From Brevundimonas aveniformis DSM 17977 (GTDB taxonomy: Bacteria; Pseudomonadota; Alphaproteobacteria; Caulobacterales; Caulobacteraceae): DNA of 64,000 nt. Every line of letters starts with the position of its first letter. Position 1 is the stretch's first letter. The DNA is taken from contig NZ_AUAO01000003.1 of NCBI RefSeq assembly GCF_000428765.1, positions 492,006-556,005 of the forward strand, written 5' to 3'. Under the pieces are notes generated by a model. That model saw only the letters and a program-made list of their open reading frames with translations, did no database searches and was not told where the DNA came from. The translations under genes and the position numbers were made by a program. This document shows, piece by piece, positions 38,426 through 47,447 of the stretch.

Positions 38426-41400
38426 CTAGAACCGGCGGGTGACGTTGACCCAGCCGCTGCGACCAATCAGACCGTCGTTGCCCGGGACACCATAAGAGGT
38501 ATGGCCCTGGCGGTACTGACCCGCCGAAGCGTGCGGGTTGTATTCGTCGAACACGTTACGGATACCCGCCTGGAAGGTCCAGTCGTCCATCCGGTAGCTG
38601 AGCGACATGTTATGGAACACCGTCATCTCCGTGTACTGCTTGTAGTACACGCAGTAGTTGCCCGCCGCCGCGCAGTTGGCGGAGCCGATACCAGCACCGA
38701 GATCGGCGTAGCGCGAGTTGGCGAACACGTCCCCGCCGAAGGCTTCGGTGTCCGAAGCCTTGCCGAAGATGTTCATGCCCCAGAAGGCCGTCCAGTCGCC
38801 GCGTTCAAAGATGAAGTTCAGGTTGGCGGTGAAGTCCGGCTCCGTCGTTTCGCCGTTGTTGTCCTGCGGCAGCGAGCCGTCGAGCAGGGCAACCACGTCT
38901 TCAAACTGCCAGGTCGCCTGACCGGCGACCGTCAGGTCACCGAAGCTGAACTCATGGTTGTAGCGGACGTTGAGGTCCAAACCACGGTTCGTCTGGCTGT
39001 TCACGTTCCGGTACTGGTTGTCGATCGTCAGGATGCGGCCCGTGCCGGGGCTGCGGGTGAAGAACGTACAGAACGGGTTCGTTGCGAACTCAGCCGCCGG
39101 CACAGCGTAACACTGGGCGACAACCGACGCCGACAGACCCAGAACGGCATCCTCGATTAGGATGTCGAAGTAGTCCACCGCCACCGACAGGTCGATGAAG
39201 GAGGGCGTCCAGATCACACCGACCGTAAAGGCTTCAGCCGTTTCCGGCTCAAGCACGCCGAAGCCACCCCGGCTCGTGACGGTCGCGGAAGAACCGCCCG
39301 ACGGGAACGCGGGATCAACCACGGGCGGAAGATCACCCGGATCGAGGAAGTCGCCGTCGCTGTTGCGGTCGATGCCGGTCGCACAGTTGGTCGGGATCGA
39401 CGGATGCGAGCTGTCGCCCCAGTTAATGCAGGGGTCGACCGCAAGCTGGCTCAGGAAGCCCGTCTGGTTAGCCAGATACAGTTCGTACAGTGCCGGGGCG
39501 CGGAAGCCCGTGCCGTAAGTGCCCCGCAGACGCCAGGCCGGCGTGATCTGCCAGTTCAGGCCGACCTTGTAGGTCGAGTTCGAACCGTAGGAGTCGTAGT
39601 CCGAGAAACGGCCCGACAGGTTCAAGGTCAGATCGTCGATACCCGTGAAGCCGCGGATCAACGGGATCTCAAGTTCACCGAACACTTCACGAACCGTGTC
39701 GTCGCCCTCGGTATGGCCGGCAGAGGTCGAACCCCAATAGTTGCCAAGCTGAGCCTGCGCACCCGGAAGGTCGTCAATCGACTCGTGACGGATGTGGAAG
39801 CCGAAGGCCGCACCGACCGTACCCGCCGGCATCTCGAACAGGTCACCGTTGATCACACCTTCAAGATACATGTGTTCATAGACGGTGTTCCCGGTTTCCG
39901 AACCGAACAGGAACGCACGCTCGGCGTCGTTGAAATCGCCGCGCAGAATGCGTTCGGATGTCCAGTTCACCCCACCCGGAAGCTGCGCGCAGCTGTAACC
40001 GGACAGGTTGGGAAGGTCGGGGCCGGTATAACAGGCATCAGCCAAGCCAGCGCCTGGTGCCATGCCGGTCACTGCGACAACGCGGTCGTTGTAGATGAAC
40101 GATCCGGTATAGTCGCCGTCCGAGCGGGAGTACTGGCCGTACAGATCCCATTCCCACCCATGGAAGAGGTCGCCGCGGATGCCGACGACACCACGCCAGT
40201 AGTCGACCTGTTGGTCCTGATCCGAATAGAGCGGCGTGATCGGCAGAATGGTGGAGCCGAAGAAGAAGCCGTTCGTGTCAGGGCGGCGGGCCCCCGGATA
40301 GCCAACCCAGACGGTCGGGAAGAACTGGCGAACGCTGTCCTGCTCGGAACGACGCTGATTGTACAGGAACTCACCATAGATTTCGGTGGTCGGGGTCAGA
40401 TCAAAACCACCCGAAGCGGTCAGAGTGTAACGATCAACCGGGCTGATGACGGTCGCACGCTCCGTCAGCGGATGGCGACCATCGTAGTAGGAGTAGGTGC
40501 CCGGGTAACCTGGGCGTCCCTGCCGGGCCATGCCCGCGACGAACGAGTTGTTGCCCGACACTAGGTAGTTGTAGCCCGGGCGCTCATAGATCAGATCCAT
40601 CGTGGCCGTGCTCGCCGCCGAACCCTGAACGCGGAGCGCCTGGGCAAAGATGTTGTAGCACTGATAGCTGCCCGAAACCTGATCGATATGATCGATCCGC
40701 TCCATCGTGACCGGATTGAACAAGTAGTCCGACGTACAGTTCGTGCCCTCACGATCACCACGGGTCAGCGAGCTCTGGCCGTAGTAGTCGAAACCAGCCT
40801 GGAAGTAACCACGATCAAAGGTCGTGCCCCAGCCAACACTGTAGCGCTGGAAGGTGATGTCGCCCGCTTCCGGATAACGATAGAAGGCCGAAACCTCCAG
40901 ACCGTCCAGGTTGGTGCGGGTGATGTAGTTCACAACGCCGGCGATGGCATCCGAACCGTAAATCGTCGAAGCCGAGTCGGTCAGGACTTCGGTGCGCTCC
41001 ATGAGCGAAGCGGGGATGACGTTCAGGTCAACGGCCTGAACCTGGCCACGCGTACCGGCCGGACCGGCGCGACGGCCGTTCAGCAGGAACAGGGTACGGT
41101 TCGCACCCAGGCCGCGCAGCGAGATCGAGTTCACGCCGGGGCCGCCTTCGATCACGAAGCCGGTCAGGGTGTTGTCAAGCTGGAACGAGCCCGACGCCGC
41201 CGTCGTCTGCTGAAGCAGTTCGGCAGTATCGACCATGCCCTCAAGCGTCGCCTGCTCGCCCGTGATCACCTGGATCGGGGCCGATGAGCTGAACTCGTCG
41301 CGACGGATGCGCGAACCGGTGACGACAACCTCGGCCACTTCCTCGGCGTCATCATCGTCATCTTGCTGATTGGCGGGCTGCTGCTGCGCCATGGCCAGAG

Positions 41401-41467
41401 ACGGTACGGCCATCGCGAGCCCCGCGATAAACGTCGTCGCCAGCAAAAACTTCTTGTCGAACGCCAT
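38426..41467 (-). CDS. TonB-dependent outer membrane receptor
   Basis: A 1013-residue receptor. The signal peptide MAFDKKFLLATTFIAGLAMA ends near AMAQ, followed by a Gln/Asp-rich stretch and a TonB-box-like EVVVTGSRI. The plug domain has ISLRGLGANRTLFLLNGRRA and MERTEVLTDSASTIYGSDAIAGVVNYITR. The barrel runs to the C-terminal aromatic (GWVNVTRRF). Many cysteine-containing extracellular loops are visible. The start at 41467 has GGGGGAAG upstream. The ligand is unknown; neighbouring S9 peptidases suggest peptides, but similar receptors take up carbohydrates or metal chelates. It has its own terminator. Confidence 0.93.
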   Translation of the reverse strand: MAFDKKFLLATTFIAGLAMAVPSLAMAQQQPANQQDDDDDAEEVAEVVVTGSRIRRDEFSSSAPIQVITGEQATLEGMVDTAELLQQTTAASGSFQLDNTLTGFVIEGGPGVNSISLRGLGANRTLFLLNGRRAGPAGTRGQVQAVDLNVIPASLMERTEVLTDSASTIYGSDAIAGVVNYITRTNLDGLEVSAFYRYPEAGDITFQRYSVGWGTTFDRGYFQAGFDYYGQSSLTRGDREGTNCTSDYLFNPVTMERIDHIDQVSGSYQCYNIFAQALRVQGSAASTATMDLIYERPGYNYLVSGNNSFVAGMARQGRPGYPGTYSYYDGRHPLTERATVISPVDRYTLTASGGFDLTPTTEIYGEFLYNQRRSEQDSVRQFFPTVWVGYPGARRPDTNGFFFGSTILPITPLYSDQDQQVDYWRGVVGIRGDLFHGWEWDLYGQYSRSDGDYTGSFIYNDRVVAVTGMAPGAGLADACYTGPDLPNLSGYSCAQLPGGVNWTSERILRGDFNDAERAFLFGSETGNTVYEHMYLEGVINGDLFEMPAGTVGAAFGFHIRHESIDDLPGAQAQLGNYWGSTSAGHTEGDDTVREVFGELEIPLIRGFTGIDDLTLNLSGRFSDYDSYGSNSTYKVGLNWQITPAWRLRGTYGTGFRAPALYELYLANQTGFLSQLAVDPCINWGDSSHPSIPTNCATGIDRNSDGDFLDPGDLPPVVDPAFPSGGSSATVTSRGGFGVLEPETAEAFTVGVIWTPSFIDLSVAVDYFDILIEDAVLGLSASVVAQCYAVPAAEFATNPFCTFFTRSPGTGRILTIDNQYRNVNSQTNRGLDLNVRYNHEFSFGDLTVAGQATWQFEDVVALLDGSLPQDNNGETTEPDFTANLNFIFERGDWTAFWGMNIFGKASDTEAFGGDVFANSRYADLGAGIGSANCAAAGNYCVYYKQYTEMTVFHNMSLSYRMDDWTFQAGIRNVFDEYNPHASAGQYRQGHTSYGVPGNDGLIGRSGWVNVTRRF

Positions 41468-41782
41468 AGAGAACTTCCCCCGGTCGGCGGTTGATAAAGA
41501 CGAACGCCAAGGCGTCCGATGGAGAGCACTCCTCCCCGATCTTGGCGACCCTAGCAACTTTCCGCCTAGGTCCAAGACCTTCGACACAGGTGCGCGCGCT
41601 TTCCGACACCACCGTAACGCATTCGCCACAGTTGGGGCACGTTTCGGTCACGATCCATGACAGGCACCGCCGGTTCCGCGTCCTGATAAAATCCAAAGGG
41701 GTATTCATTTTGCCGGATGCCCAGGGTTGTGATTTATTGCGGGGCGTCAACACTGGGCGGGATGTCGGAGGATCTGATCGCT
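41468..41782. promoter_or_regulatory. Divergent promoter region between TonB receptor and S9 peptidase
   Basis: These 315 bases contain no credible gene. At 41623-41640 lies TCGCCACAGTTGGGGCAC, which closely resembles a segment at the same relative place upstream of the second TonB receptor (50623-50640). A weaker version, TCGACACAGGTGCG, lies at 41581-41594. GGAGG at 41767-41771 serves the peptidase gene at 41783. Confidence 0.45.
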
Positions 41783-43813
41783 ATGAAATTGCTGACGCTG
41801 GTGGCATCCACCACACTCGTCATCGGGGCCTGGAACGGCCCTGCATTGGCCCAGGACAGACCGCTCCCTACGGCAGAGGCCTTCGCGCGGGAGGAGGCCA
41901 TGATGTCGGCCAGCCTGTCGCCGGACGGTGAACACCTCGCCGCGCTGGTTTCCGTCAACGGCGGGCCGCACCGACTGATGATCTGGACGACTGGCGACCT
42001 TGATTCCCCGCCGGTCGTCATCGGGTCGGACGAACGCGAAGAGATGGTGGGTGTGTCCTTTATCAAGAACAACCGACTGTTCGTGACCACACAGCAATGG
42101 ACGACGAACACGGGCTTCGGTCGAATTCGCGGAGGCTATGCGCACCGCACCCGCGTCATCGATCTGGATGGCGATGTGATTCCCACGCCTGATTTCCCCG
42201 GGCGCCCGGACGACCCCACTCTCACGGCATTCTGGGGGCTGGGAAGTATGGTGTCGTCCCTCCCGAATGATGATGAAGACATCCTCATCCAGCCTTGGAT
42301 CAACGGTGATGTCTATCGGTACAACACGCGACGCGGGACGTACCGGCGTGAACGGCGAGGATCCGACGAATTCAGCGCGGCCCAAACTGACCTGAACGGT
42401 CTGCCTCGGGCGCGAACACAGTTCAACTATGACAGTGGGGCGGCCTATTTCGCGCATTGGCTGATCAACCCACAAACCGGAGCTCTCGAGGAGCACTTTC
42501 GCTCCTACGCCCGCGATCGCGATCCCTTGAGCATCGCCGCCTTCACCAACGATCCGAATATCATTCTGGTCAGAGGGGCGCGGGGGCAGCCCCGCGATGC
42601 GATCTGGGAATACAACATTGCCACACGCACCTTTGCGGATGAGCCCGCATTTGCGCATCCCCTCTTTGACGCGGGACGCGTGATACAGTCGGTGCGGCCT
42701 TCCGACTATGGGGAAATCATCGGCTTCACCTATCTGGCCGATCGCTCCACTGTCCACTGGGTCGATCCGGAAATGGGTTCGATACAGACACAGGTCCGAG
42801 GCGCCCTTGGCGTCGAGGTGGAGCCCGTCAACTGGACCGATATCGAGACGAATCGCCGGGTCCGCTTCTCGGCTCCCGTGGACGACGACATCGATATCGC
42901 CGATGCTTCAAATGACCGAACAACTCTGCTGCTCGTTCGCTCTGGTCCGGGCCAGCCGCCGGAGTATTACCTTATGGTCGATGGTCGTGTCAGACTCCTC
43001 GCGCGCACCTATCCCGACATCGATCCGACCCAGCTCGGCGACACGCGATTGATCCAATATGCCGCGCGTGATGGCCTTATGATACCGGCGATCCTGACCA
43101 CCCCCCCATTGGAGCGTTTTGGATCGGGCCCCTACCCCACCATCGTAACGCCGCACGGGGGGCCATGGGCACGTGACGACATGGACTGGGACCCCACAGG
43201 CTGGGCCCAGTATTTCGCCGCTCGTGGATATGCGGTCATACAGCCCCAATACCGGGGCTCGGAGGGCTGGGGCCAGCGGCTGTGGCGCGCAGGGGACAGC
43301 CAATGGGGCCTGGCCATGCAGGACGACCTCGACGACGGTGTTCGCTATCTCATCGCTCAGGGAATTGCGGCCCCCGACAGGGTCGCGATCCACGGCTACT
43401 CCTACGGAGGCTATGCCGCGATGATGGCTGCTGTTCGGCCCAACGGCCTCTATCAGTGTGCGGTCGCCGGTGCCGGGCCGGCCAGCCTGAATGAACTCCG
43501 ACAGCGAACCTACGACAATCGCTACCTTCGCGAATTCCAGCATCCGACGATCGCCGGGATCGACCCCATCGACCACATCGAAGAGATTTCAATCCCCATC
43601 TACCTCTACACTGGGGACACAGATGCCACGGTCTATCCTCACGAATCCCAGGCCCTCTATGATCGACTGATTGCCGCCGGCAAGCCGGCTCAGATCCGTA
43701 TCCTCGAGCGGATGCAGCACGGCCTCTATTCGTGGACGCCCGAGAATACGGCCGCCATGCTGACGACAACAGAAGACTACCTTCGCAACGCGTGCGGGCC
43801 GGGCGGCCTCTGA
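41783..43813 (+). CDS. S9 family (acylaminoacyl-peptidase-like) serine peptidase, copy 1
   Basis: Exported 676-residue peptidase. The signal peptide MKLLTLVASTTLVIGAWNGP ends ALAQ, then a beta-propeller-like N-terminal domain opens AREEAMMSASLSPDGEHLAALV. The hydrolase domain begins near residue 430 with PTIVTPHGGPWARDD and YRGSEGWGQRLW. The triad is Ser in HGYSYGGYAAM, Asp in YTGDTDATVYPHES and His in RMQHGLYSW. It is followed on the same strand by a close paralog; their hydrolase domains are nearly the same while the propellers differ. It likely works on peptides in the periplasm. Start chosen by the signal peptide; an ATG at 41762 is possible. Confidence 0.92.
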   Translation: MKLLTLVASTTLVIGAWNGPALAQDRPLPTAEAFAREEAMMSASLSPDGEHLAALVSVNGGPHRLMIWTTGDLDSPPVVIGSDEREEMVGVSFIKNNRLFVTTQQWTTNTGFGRIRGGYAHRTRVIDLDGDVIPTPDFPGRPDDPTLTAFWGLGSMVSSLPNDDEDILIQPWINGDVYRYNTRRGTYRRERRGSDEFSAAQTDLNGLPRARTQFNYDSGAAYFAHWLINPQTGALEEHFRSYARDRDPLSIAAFTNDPNIILVRGARGQPRDAIWEYNIATRTFADEPAFAHPLFDAGRVIQSVRPSDYGEIIGFTYLADRSTVHWVDPEMGSIQTQVRGALGVEVEPVNWTDIETNRRVRFSAPVDDDIDIADASNDRTTLLLVRSGPGQPPEYYLMVDGRVRLLARTYPDIDPTQLGDTRLIQYAARDGLMIPAILTTPPLERFGSGPYPTIVTPHGGPWARDDMDWDPTGWAQYFAARGYAVIQPQYRGSEGWGQRLWRAGDSQWGLAMQDDLDDGVRYLIAQGIAAPDRVAIHGYSYGGYAAMMAAVRPNGLYQCAVAGAGPASLNELRQRTYDNRYLREFQHPTIAGIDPIDHIEEISIPIYLYTGDTDATVYPHESQALYDRLIAAGKPAQIRILERMQHGLYSWTPENTAAMLTTTEDYLRNACGPGGL

Positions 43814-43954
43814 CCTTCCCCTGATGGGGCTCCTCTATCGGCCTGCGGGGGTGCCACCTCGGACATTGCCGATTTGTCAGTCGTGCGCGTTCGTGCAACG
43901 GCTATATGGCTTGTGGGAATCTCTCACCGCCCGCCAATTCAACTCAAGAGCGAG

Positions 43955-45991
43955 ATGATGCGCTTTAGTCCAAAAATACTTGCCGCAGCAGCGGCCCTGT
44001 CGATGGCCGCCGTCGCCCCTGCTACGGTCGTTCTGGCCCAGACCCCTACCCCGCCGCCGGCCAGCGCCTGGGCGCGCGAAGCGGCCATGGCCTCCGTGAC
44101 CTTGTCGCCCGATGGGCAGCACATGGCAGCCATCATTTCGCCGGATGGTCGCCAACGCGCCATTGCCATCTGGGATTTGAACAACTTGAACGCCGAGCCG
44201 TTCCTCGTTGGTACGGACGCGCGCTCGGAGTTCATCAGCGTCCAGTTCGTCAAGAACGACCGACTGTTCGTCAGGACCCAGCAGCTTTCTGAATACAATC
44301 CCTTTTCGGGCTCGCCTGAACAAACCTACCGCTATCGCACCCAGATGATCGACATGGAGGGCAATGCGATCCGCACCCCTCAATGGGATGGACTGAATGA
44401 ACGCCAGCAAGCCTATGTTGGATTTGGTCAGCTCCTCAGCACCCTGCCTCAGGACCCGACCGACATCCTGGTCCAGGGCCCTCGGGGCGACGTTTACCGT
44501 CTCAACACGTCGACCGGGGCTATCAGTCGGGCCGAACGAGGGTCCGACCGATTCCAGAGCGTTGTCGCGGATCTGAACGGTGAAATCCGTGGGCGTGAGG
44601 AGTTTATCCTGGAAGGTGGCCAAGCCTATTTCGGCATTCAGCTCAAGGACCCGACGACCGGCCAGTGGGCTGAACATTTCAGGTGGTCAGCGCGTGATCG
44701 GGAACCCGTCTCGATCGTCGGCTTCACCAATGACCCGAACACGGTTCTGATTCAGTCGACCCAGGGTCGGGACCATGCGGCGATCTATGAGTACAATATT
44801 TCGACGCGCCAACTGGGTGAGCCGGCCTTTGCTCACCCGTTCTTCGATGCGACGGGTGTCATCCGGTCGCGCGACCCCGCTCACTATGGCGAAATCCTCG
44901 GCTTCAGCTACGGGGCCGAACGCGGTCGCGTCTATTGGCTGGATTCAAACCTTGAACAGGCCGAAGCGACGCTTCGAGCTGCCCTTGGGGTTCAGACCGA
45001 ATCGGTCAGCTGGGTCGATATCGCCTCGGGCCAACGCGGGCGATTCACGACCGGAGATGGTGCTGATATCGAAATCACCAGTTGGTCCAATGATCTCAGC
45101 GAGATGGTGGTCGTAAAATCCGGCCCAAGCCAGCCGCCTGAGTACTATCTGATCCAGAATGGGCGCGCACGTCTGCTTGGGCGGGCCTATCCCGAGATGG
45201 ATCTGAGCGCTTTGGGTGAGACACATCTGATCCAGTACGCCGCACGTGACGGCCTCATGATTCCGGCGTTCCTGACGACGCCGAACCCGGCCATTTTCGG
45301 CAATGGGCCGTACCCGACCATCGTAACGCCTCACGGTGGCCCCTGGGCGCGTGACGATCTGGACTGGGATTCAACCGGCTGGACCCAGTATTTCGCCTCA
45401 CGAGGCTATGTCGTGTTGCAGCCTCAGTATCGCGGCTCAGAGGGCTGGGGTCAGCGTCTGTGGCGTGCTGGTGACAGCGAATGGGGTGGGCGTATGCAGG
45501 ACGACAAGGACGACGGTGTCCGTTACCTGATTGAGCGCGGCATTGCCGATCCCAATCGCGTCGCCATGCACGGCTACTCGTACGGTGGCTACGCCGCGAT
45601 GGTTGCGGCGGTCCGGCCCAATGGCCTTTATCAATGTGCCGTCGCGGGTGCGGGTCCGTCGTCGCTGAACGACATCCGCCAGGACACTTACAACAACCGC
45701 TTCATTCGCGAGTTCCAACACCCGCACCTGAACGGCATGAGCCCCATCGACCACATCAGCGAAATCTCGATCCCGATCTACCTGTACACGGGCGACCGGG
45801 ATACGCGGGTCGAACCGGCGGAATCGGAACGCCTGTACGCTGCGCTACGCAATGCAGGTAAGCCGGTTACGCTGCGGATCCTGCCGGACATGGAGCACAC
45901 GGGGAACACGTGGACGCCGGCCAACATCGAGGCCGTCCTGACCTCGGTTGAATCCTATCTCCGAACCGAATGCGGACCGGGTGGCCTGTAG
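43955..45991 (+). CDS. S9 family (acylaminoacyl-peptidase-like) serine peptidase, copy 2
   Basis: A 678-residue paralog of the preceding gene. The signal peptide MMRFSPKILAAAAALSMAAV ends VLAQ. The propeller opens AREAAMASVTLSPDGQHMAAII. The hydrolase domain repeats the same motifs: PTIVTPHGGPWARDD, Ser in HGYSYGGYAAM, Asp in YTGDRDTRVEPAES and His in DMEHTGNTW. Both proteins end ECGPGGL or ACGPGGL. Sequence differences concentrate in the propeller, which controls substrate access, so the copies may differ in specificity. The gap of 141 bases to copy 1 leaves room for its own promoter. A strong terminator follows. Confidence 0.92.
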   Translation: MMRFSPKILAAAAALSMAAVAPATVVLAQTPTPPPASAWAREAAMASVTLSPDGQHMAAIISPDGRQRAIAIWDLNNLNAEPFLVGTDARSEFISVQFVKNDRLFVRTQQLSEYNPFSGSPEQTYRYRTQMIDMEGNAIRTPQWDGLNERQQAYVGFGQLLSTLPQDPTDILVQGPRGDVYRLNTSTGAISRAERGSDRFQSVVADLNGEIRGREEFILEGGQAYFGIQLKDPTTGQWAEHFRWSARDREPVSIVGFTNDPNTVLIQSTQGRDHAAIYEYNISTRQLGEPAFAHPFFDATGVIRSRDPAHYGEILGFSYGAERGRVYWLDSNLEQAEATLRAALGVQTESVSWVDIASGQRGRFTTGDGADIEITSWSNDLSEMVVVKSGPSQPPEYYLIQNGRARLLGRAYPEMDLSALGETHLIQYAARDGLMIPAFLTTPNPAIFGNGPYPTIVTPHGGPWARDDLDWDSTGWTQYFASRGYVVLQPQYRGSEGWGQRLWRAGDSEWGGRMQDDKDDGVRYLIERGIADPNRVAMHGYSYGGYAAMVAAVRPNGLYQCAVAGAGPSSLNDIRQDTYNNRFIREFQHPHLNGMSPIDHISEISIPIYLYTGDRDTRVEPAESERLYAALRNAGKPVTLRILPDMEHTGNTWTPANIEAVLTSVESYLRTECGPGGL

Positions 45992-46019
45992 GTCAAACAC
46001 CTGGAATCAGAACTGGAGA

Positions 46020-46050
46020 GGCGGGACGGCAACGTCCCGCCTTTTCTTTT
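46020..46050 (+). terminator. Rho-independent terminator after the S9 peptidase pair
   Basis: A perfect nine-base stem, GGCGGGACG with CGTCCCGCC, closes a GCAA tetraloop and is followed by TTTTCTTTT. It lies 28 bases after the second peptidase stop codon. This is the clearest terminator in the window. Confidence 0.95.
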
Positions 46051-46119
46051 CGAGTGGTGTGTATTGGGGCCACCCCGCTAAGGTGACGAGCGCGCCAACG
46101 GACGATTGAGGATTCCCCC

Positions 46120-47283
46120 ATGCAAGGCCGGTCCCCGGAAGAGCTGATCCAGGCTGCCGAGCGGGCGATGGGCGCACGGGATCCGGCAGCGGCCCTGGCT
46201 TTGGTGCGCCAGGCGGAGGCGGCAGGGCCGGCCACTGAGCGAACGCGCATGTTGGCCGCGGCGGCGCTGCGTGCCACGGGCGACCTCACCGGAGCCGTGA
46301 ACGCGCTGGATGATGTGCTGGCTGAACAGCCCTATCACTTTGTGGCCCTGCTATCGAAGGGGGCCATCCTGGACCAGGCGGGCGGGCGCGGTGCCGCCCT
46401 CGACGTCTATCGCAACGCGATCAAGATCGCCCCGCCCGAGGATCGCATCCCGCCGGCGGCGGCCCGCCAGCTGGAAGCCGCGCGCCAGATCGTGGATCAG
46501 GCGAGCCATCGCCTTCGAGAGCACCTCGCCGGCTCGGTCGCGCACCTAAGGAACGATCTGAAAGCTGAGGATCTCGCACGCTTTGACGAAGCCGTGGACA
46601 TTCTGTCGGGGGTCAAGCGCGCCTATGTCCATGAGCCGCTGTTCTTCAACTATCCAAGATTGCCGGCCATCCCCTTTTTCGACCGTCGTTACTTTCCGTG
46701 GCTTGAAGAGCTGGAGGCCGCCGGCCCAGTGATCGAAGCCGAGATGCACGGGGCCCTGAAGACGGCGACCGAGGCGGAACTCGCCCCCTATATCCAGTAT
46801 CCGAAGGGAGCCCCGGTCAACCAATGGGGTGAGTTGAACCACTCACGGCGCTGGTCTTCCTATTTTCTGTGGCGTGATGGTCAACGGCAGGACGCCGCCT
46901 GTGCACAGTGTCCTGGGACCGCCGAGGTCCTCGGTCGCCTGCCGATGTGTGATCAAGCCGGATTTGCGCCGACAGCCATGTTTTCGGCGCTCGAAGCCAA
47001 GACGCACATTCCTCCCCATACGGGATCAAGCAACAGCCGGCTGCTCGTGCACCTTCCGCTGCTTCTGCCTGGACCGGCCAGATTCCGGGTCGGCAATGAA
47101 ACCCGCGAATGGAAGATGGGTGAGGCGTGGGTCTTCGATGACACGATCGAGCACGAGGCCTGGAATGACGCCGATTCCTTGCGGGTCATCCTGATCTTTG
47201 ACGTCTGGAACCCTCTGATCAGCGAGACCGAACGCCCGCTCATCAATGCCATGCTGGCGGCCAGCAACACCTTCGTTCCTTAG
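46120..47283 (+). CDS. TPR protein fused to an aspartyl/asparaginyl beta-hydroxylase domain
   Basis: A 387-residue protein. The N-terminal 150 residues are helical repeats of TPR type (ALALVRQAEAAGPATERTRMLAAAALRATGDLTGAVNALDDVLAEQPYHFVALLSKGAILDQ). The C-terminal part is an Asp/Asn hydroxylase (cupin-like, iron and 2-oxoglutarate) with HIPPHTGSSNSRLLVHLPLLLP, WVFDDTIEHEAWNDAD and the Arg in RVILIFDVWNP. The two histidines and the Arg fit iron and 2-oxoglutarate binding. The substrate may be a protein held by the TPR part, or a lipid as with LpxO-type relatives. No membrane segment is seen, so it should be cytosolic. Confidence 0.9.
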   Translation: MQGRSPEELIQAAERAMGARDPAAALALVRQAEAAGPATERTRMLAAAALRATGDLTGAVNALDDVLAEQPYHFVALLSKGAILDQAGGRGAALDVYRNAIKIAPPEDRIPPAAARQLEAARQIVDQASHRLREHLAGSVAHLRNDLKAEDLARFDEAVDILSGVKRAYVHEPLFFNYPRLPAIPFFDRRYFPWLEELEAAGPVIEAEMHGALKTATEAELAPYIQYPKGAPVNQWGELNHSRRWSSYFLWRDGQRQDAACAQCPGTAEVLGRLPMCDQAGFAPTAMFSALEAKTHIPPHTGSSNSRLLVHLPLLLPGPARFRVGNETREWKMGEAWVFDDTIEHEAWNDADSLRVILIFDVWNPLISETERPLINAMLAASNTFVP

Positions 47284-47392
47284 CGCCGCCTACCCAGCCA
47301 GATCACGCGGCACAACCTTGATGCCGTGAGCACGAGGGGCATTTCGCGCGCCCGGTGTGGTCGGGTGGCCAGTCTCCCTGCGAAACGAAAAA

Positions 47393-47420
47393 GGGCGGCG
47401 AAGCCGAAGCCTCGCCGCCC
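47393..47420 (-). terminator. Rho-independent terminator of the second TonB-dependent receptor
   Basis: GGGCGGCGA (47393-47401) pairs with TCGCCGCCC (47412-47420), and the stem can extend with GC pairs into the loop. On the minus strand TTTTTCG follows. It lies 28 bases beyond the receptor stop codon. Confidence 0.85.
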
Positions 47421-47447
47421 AATTTTCCGACTTCCGTCAGACCGGAC

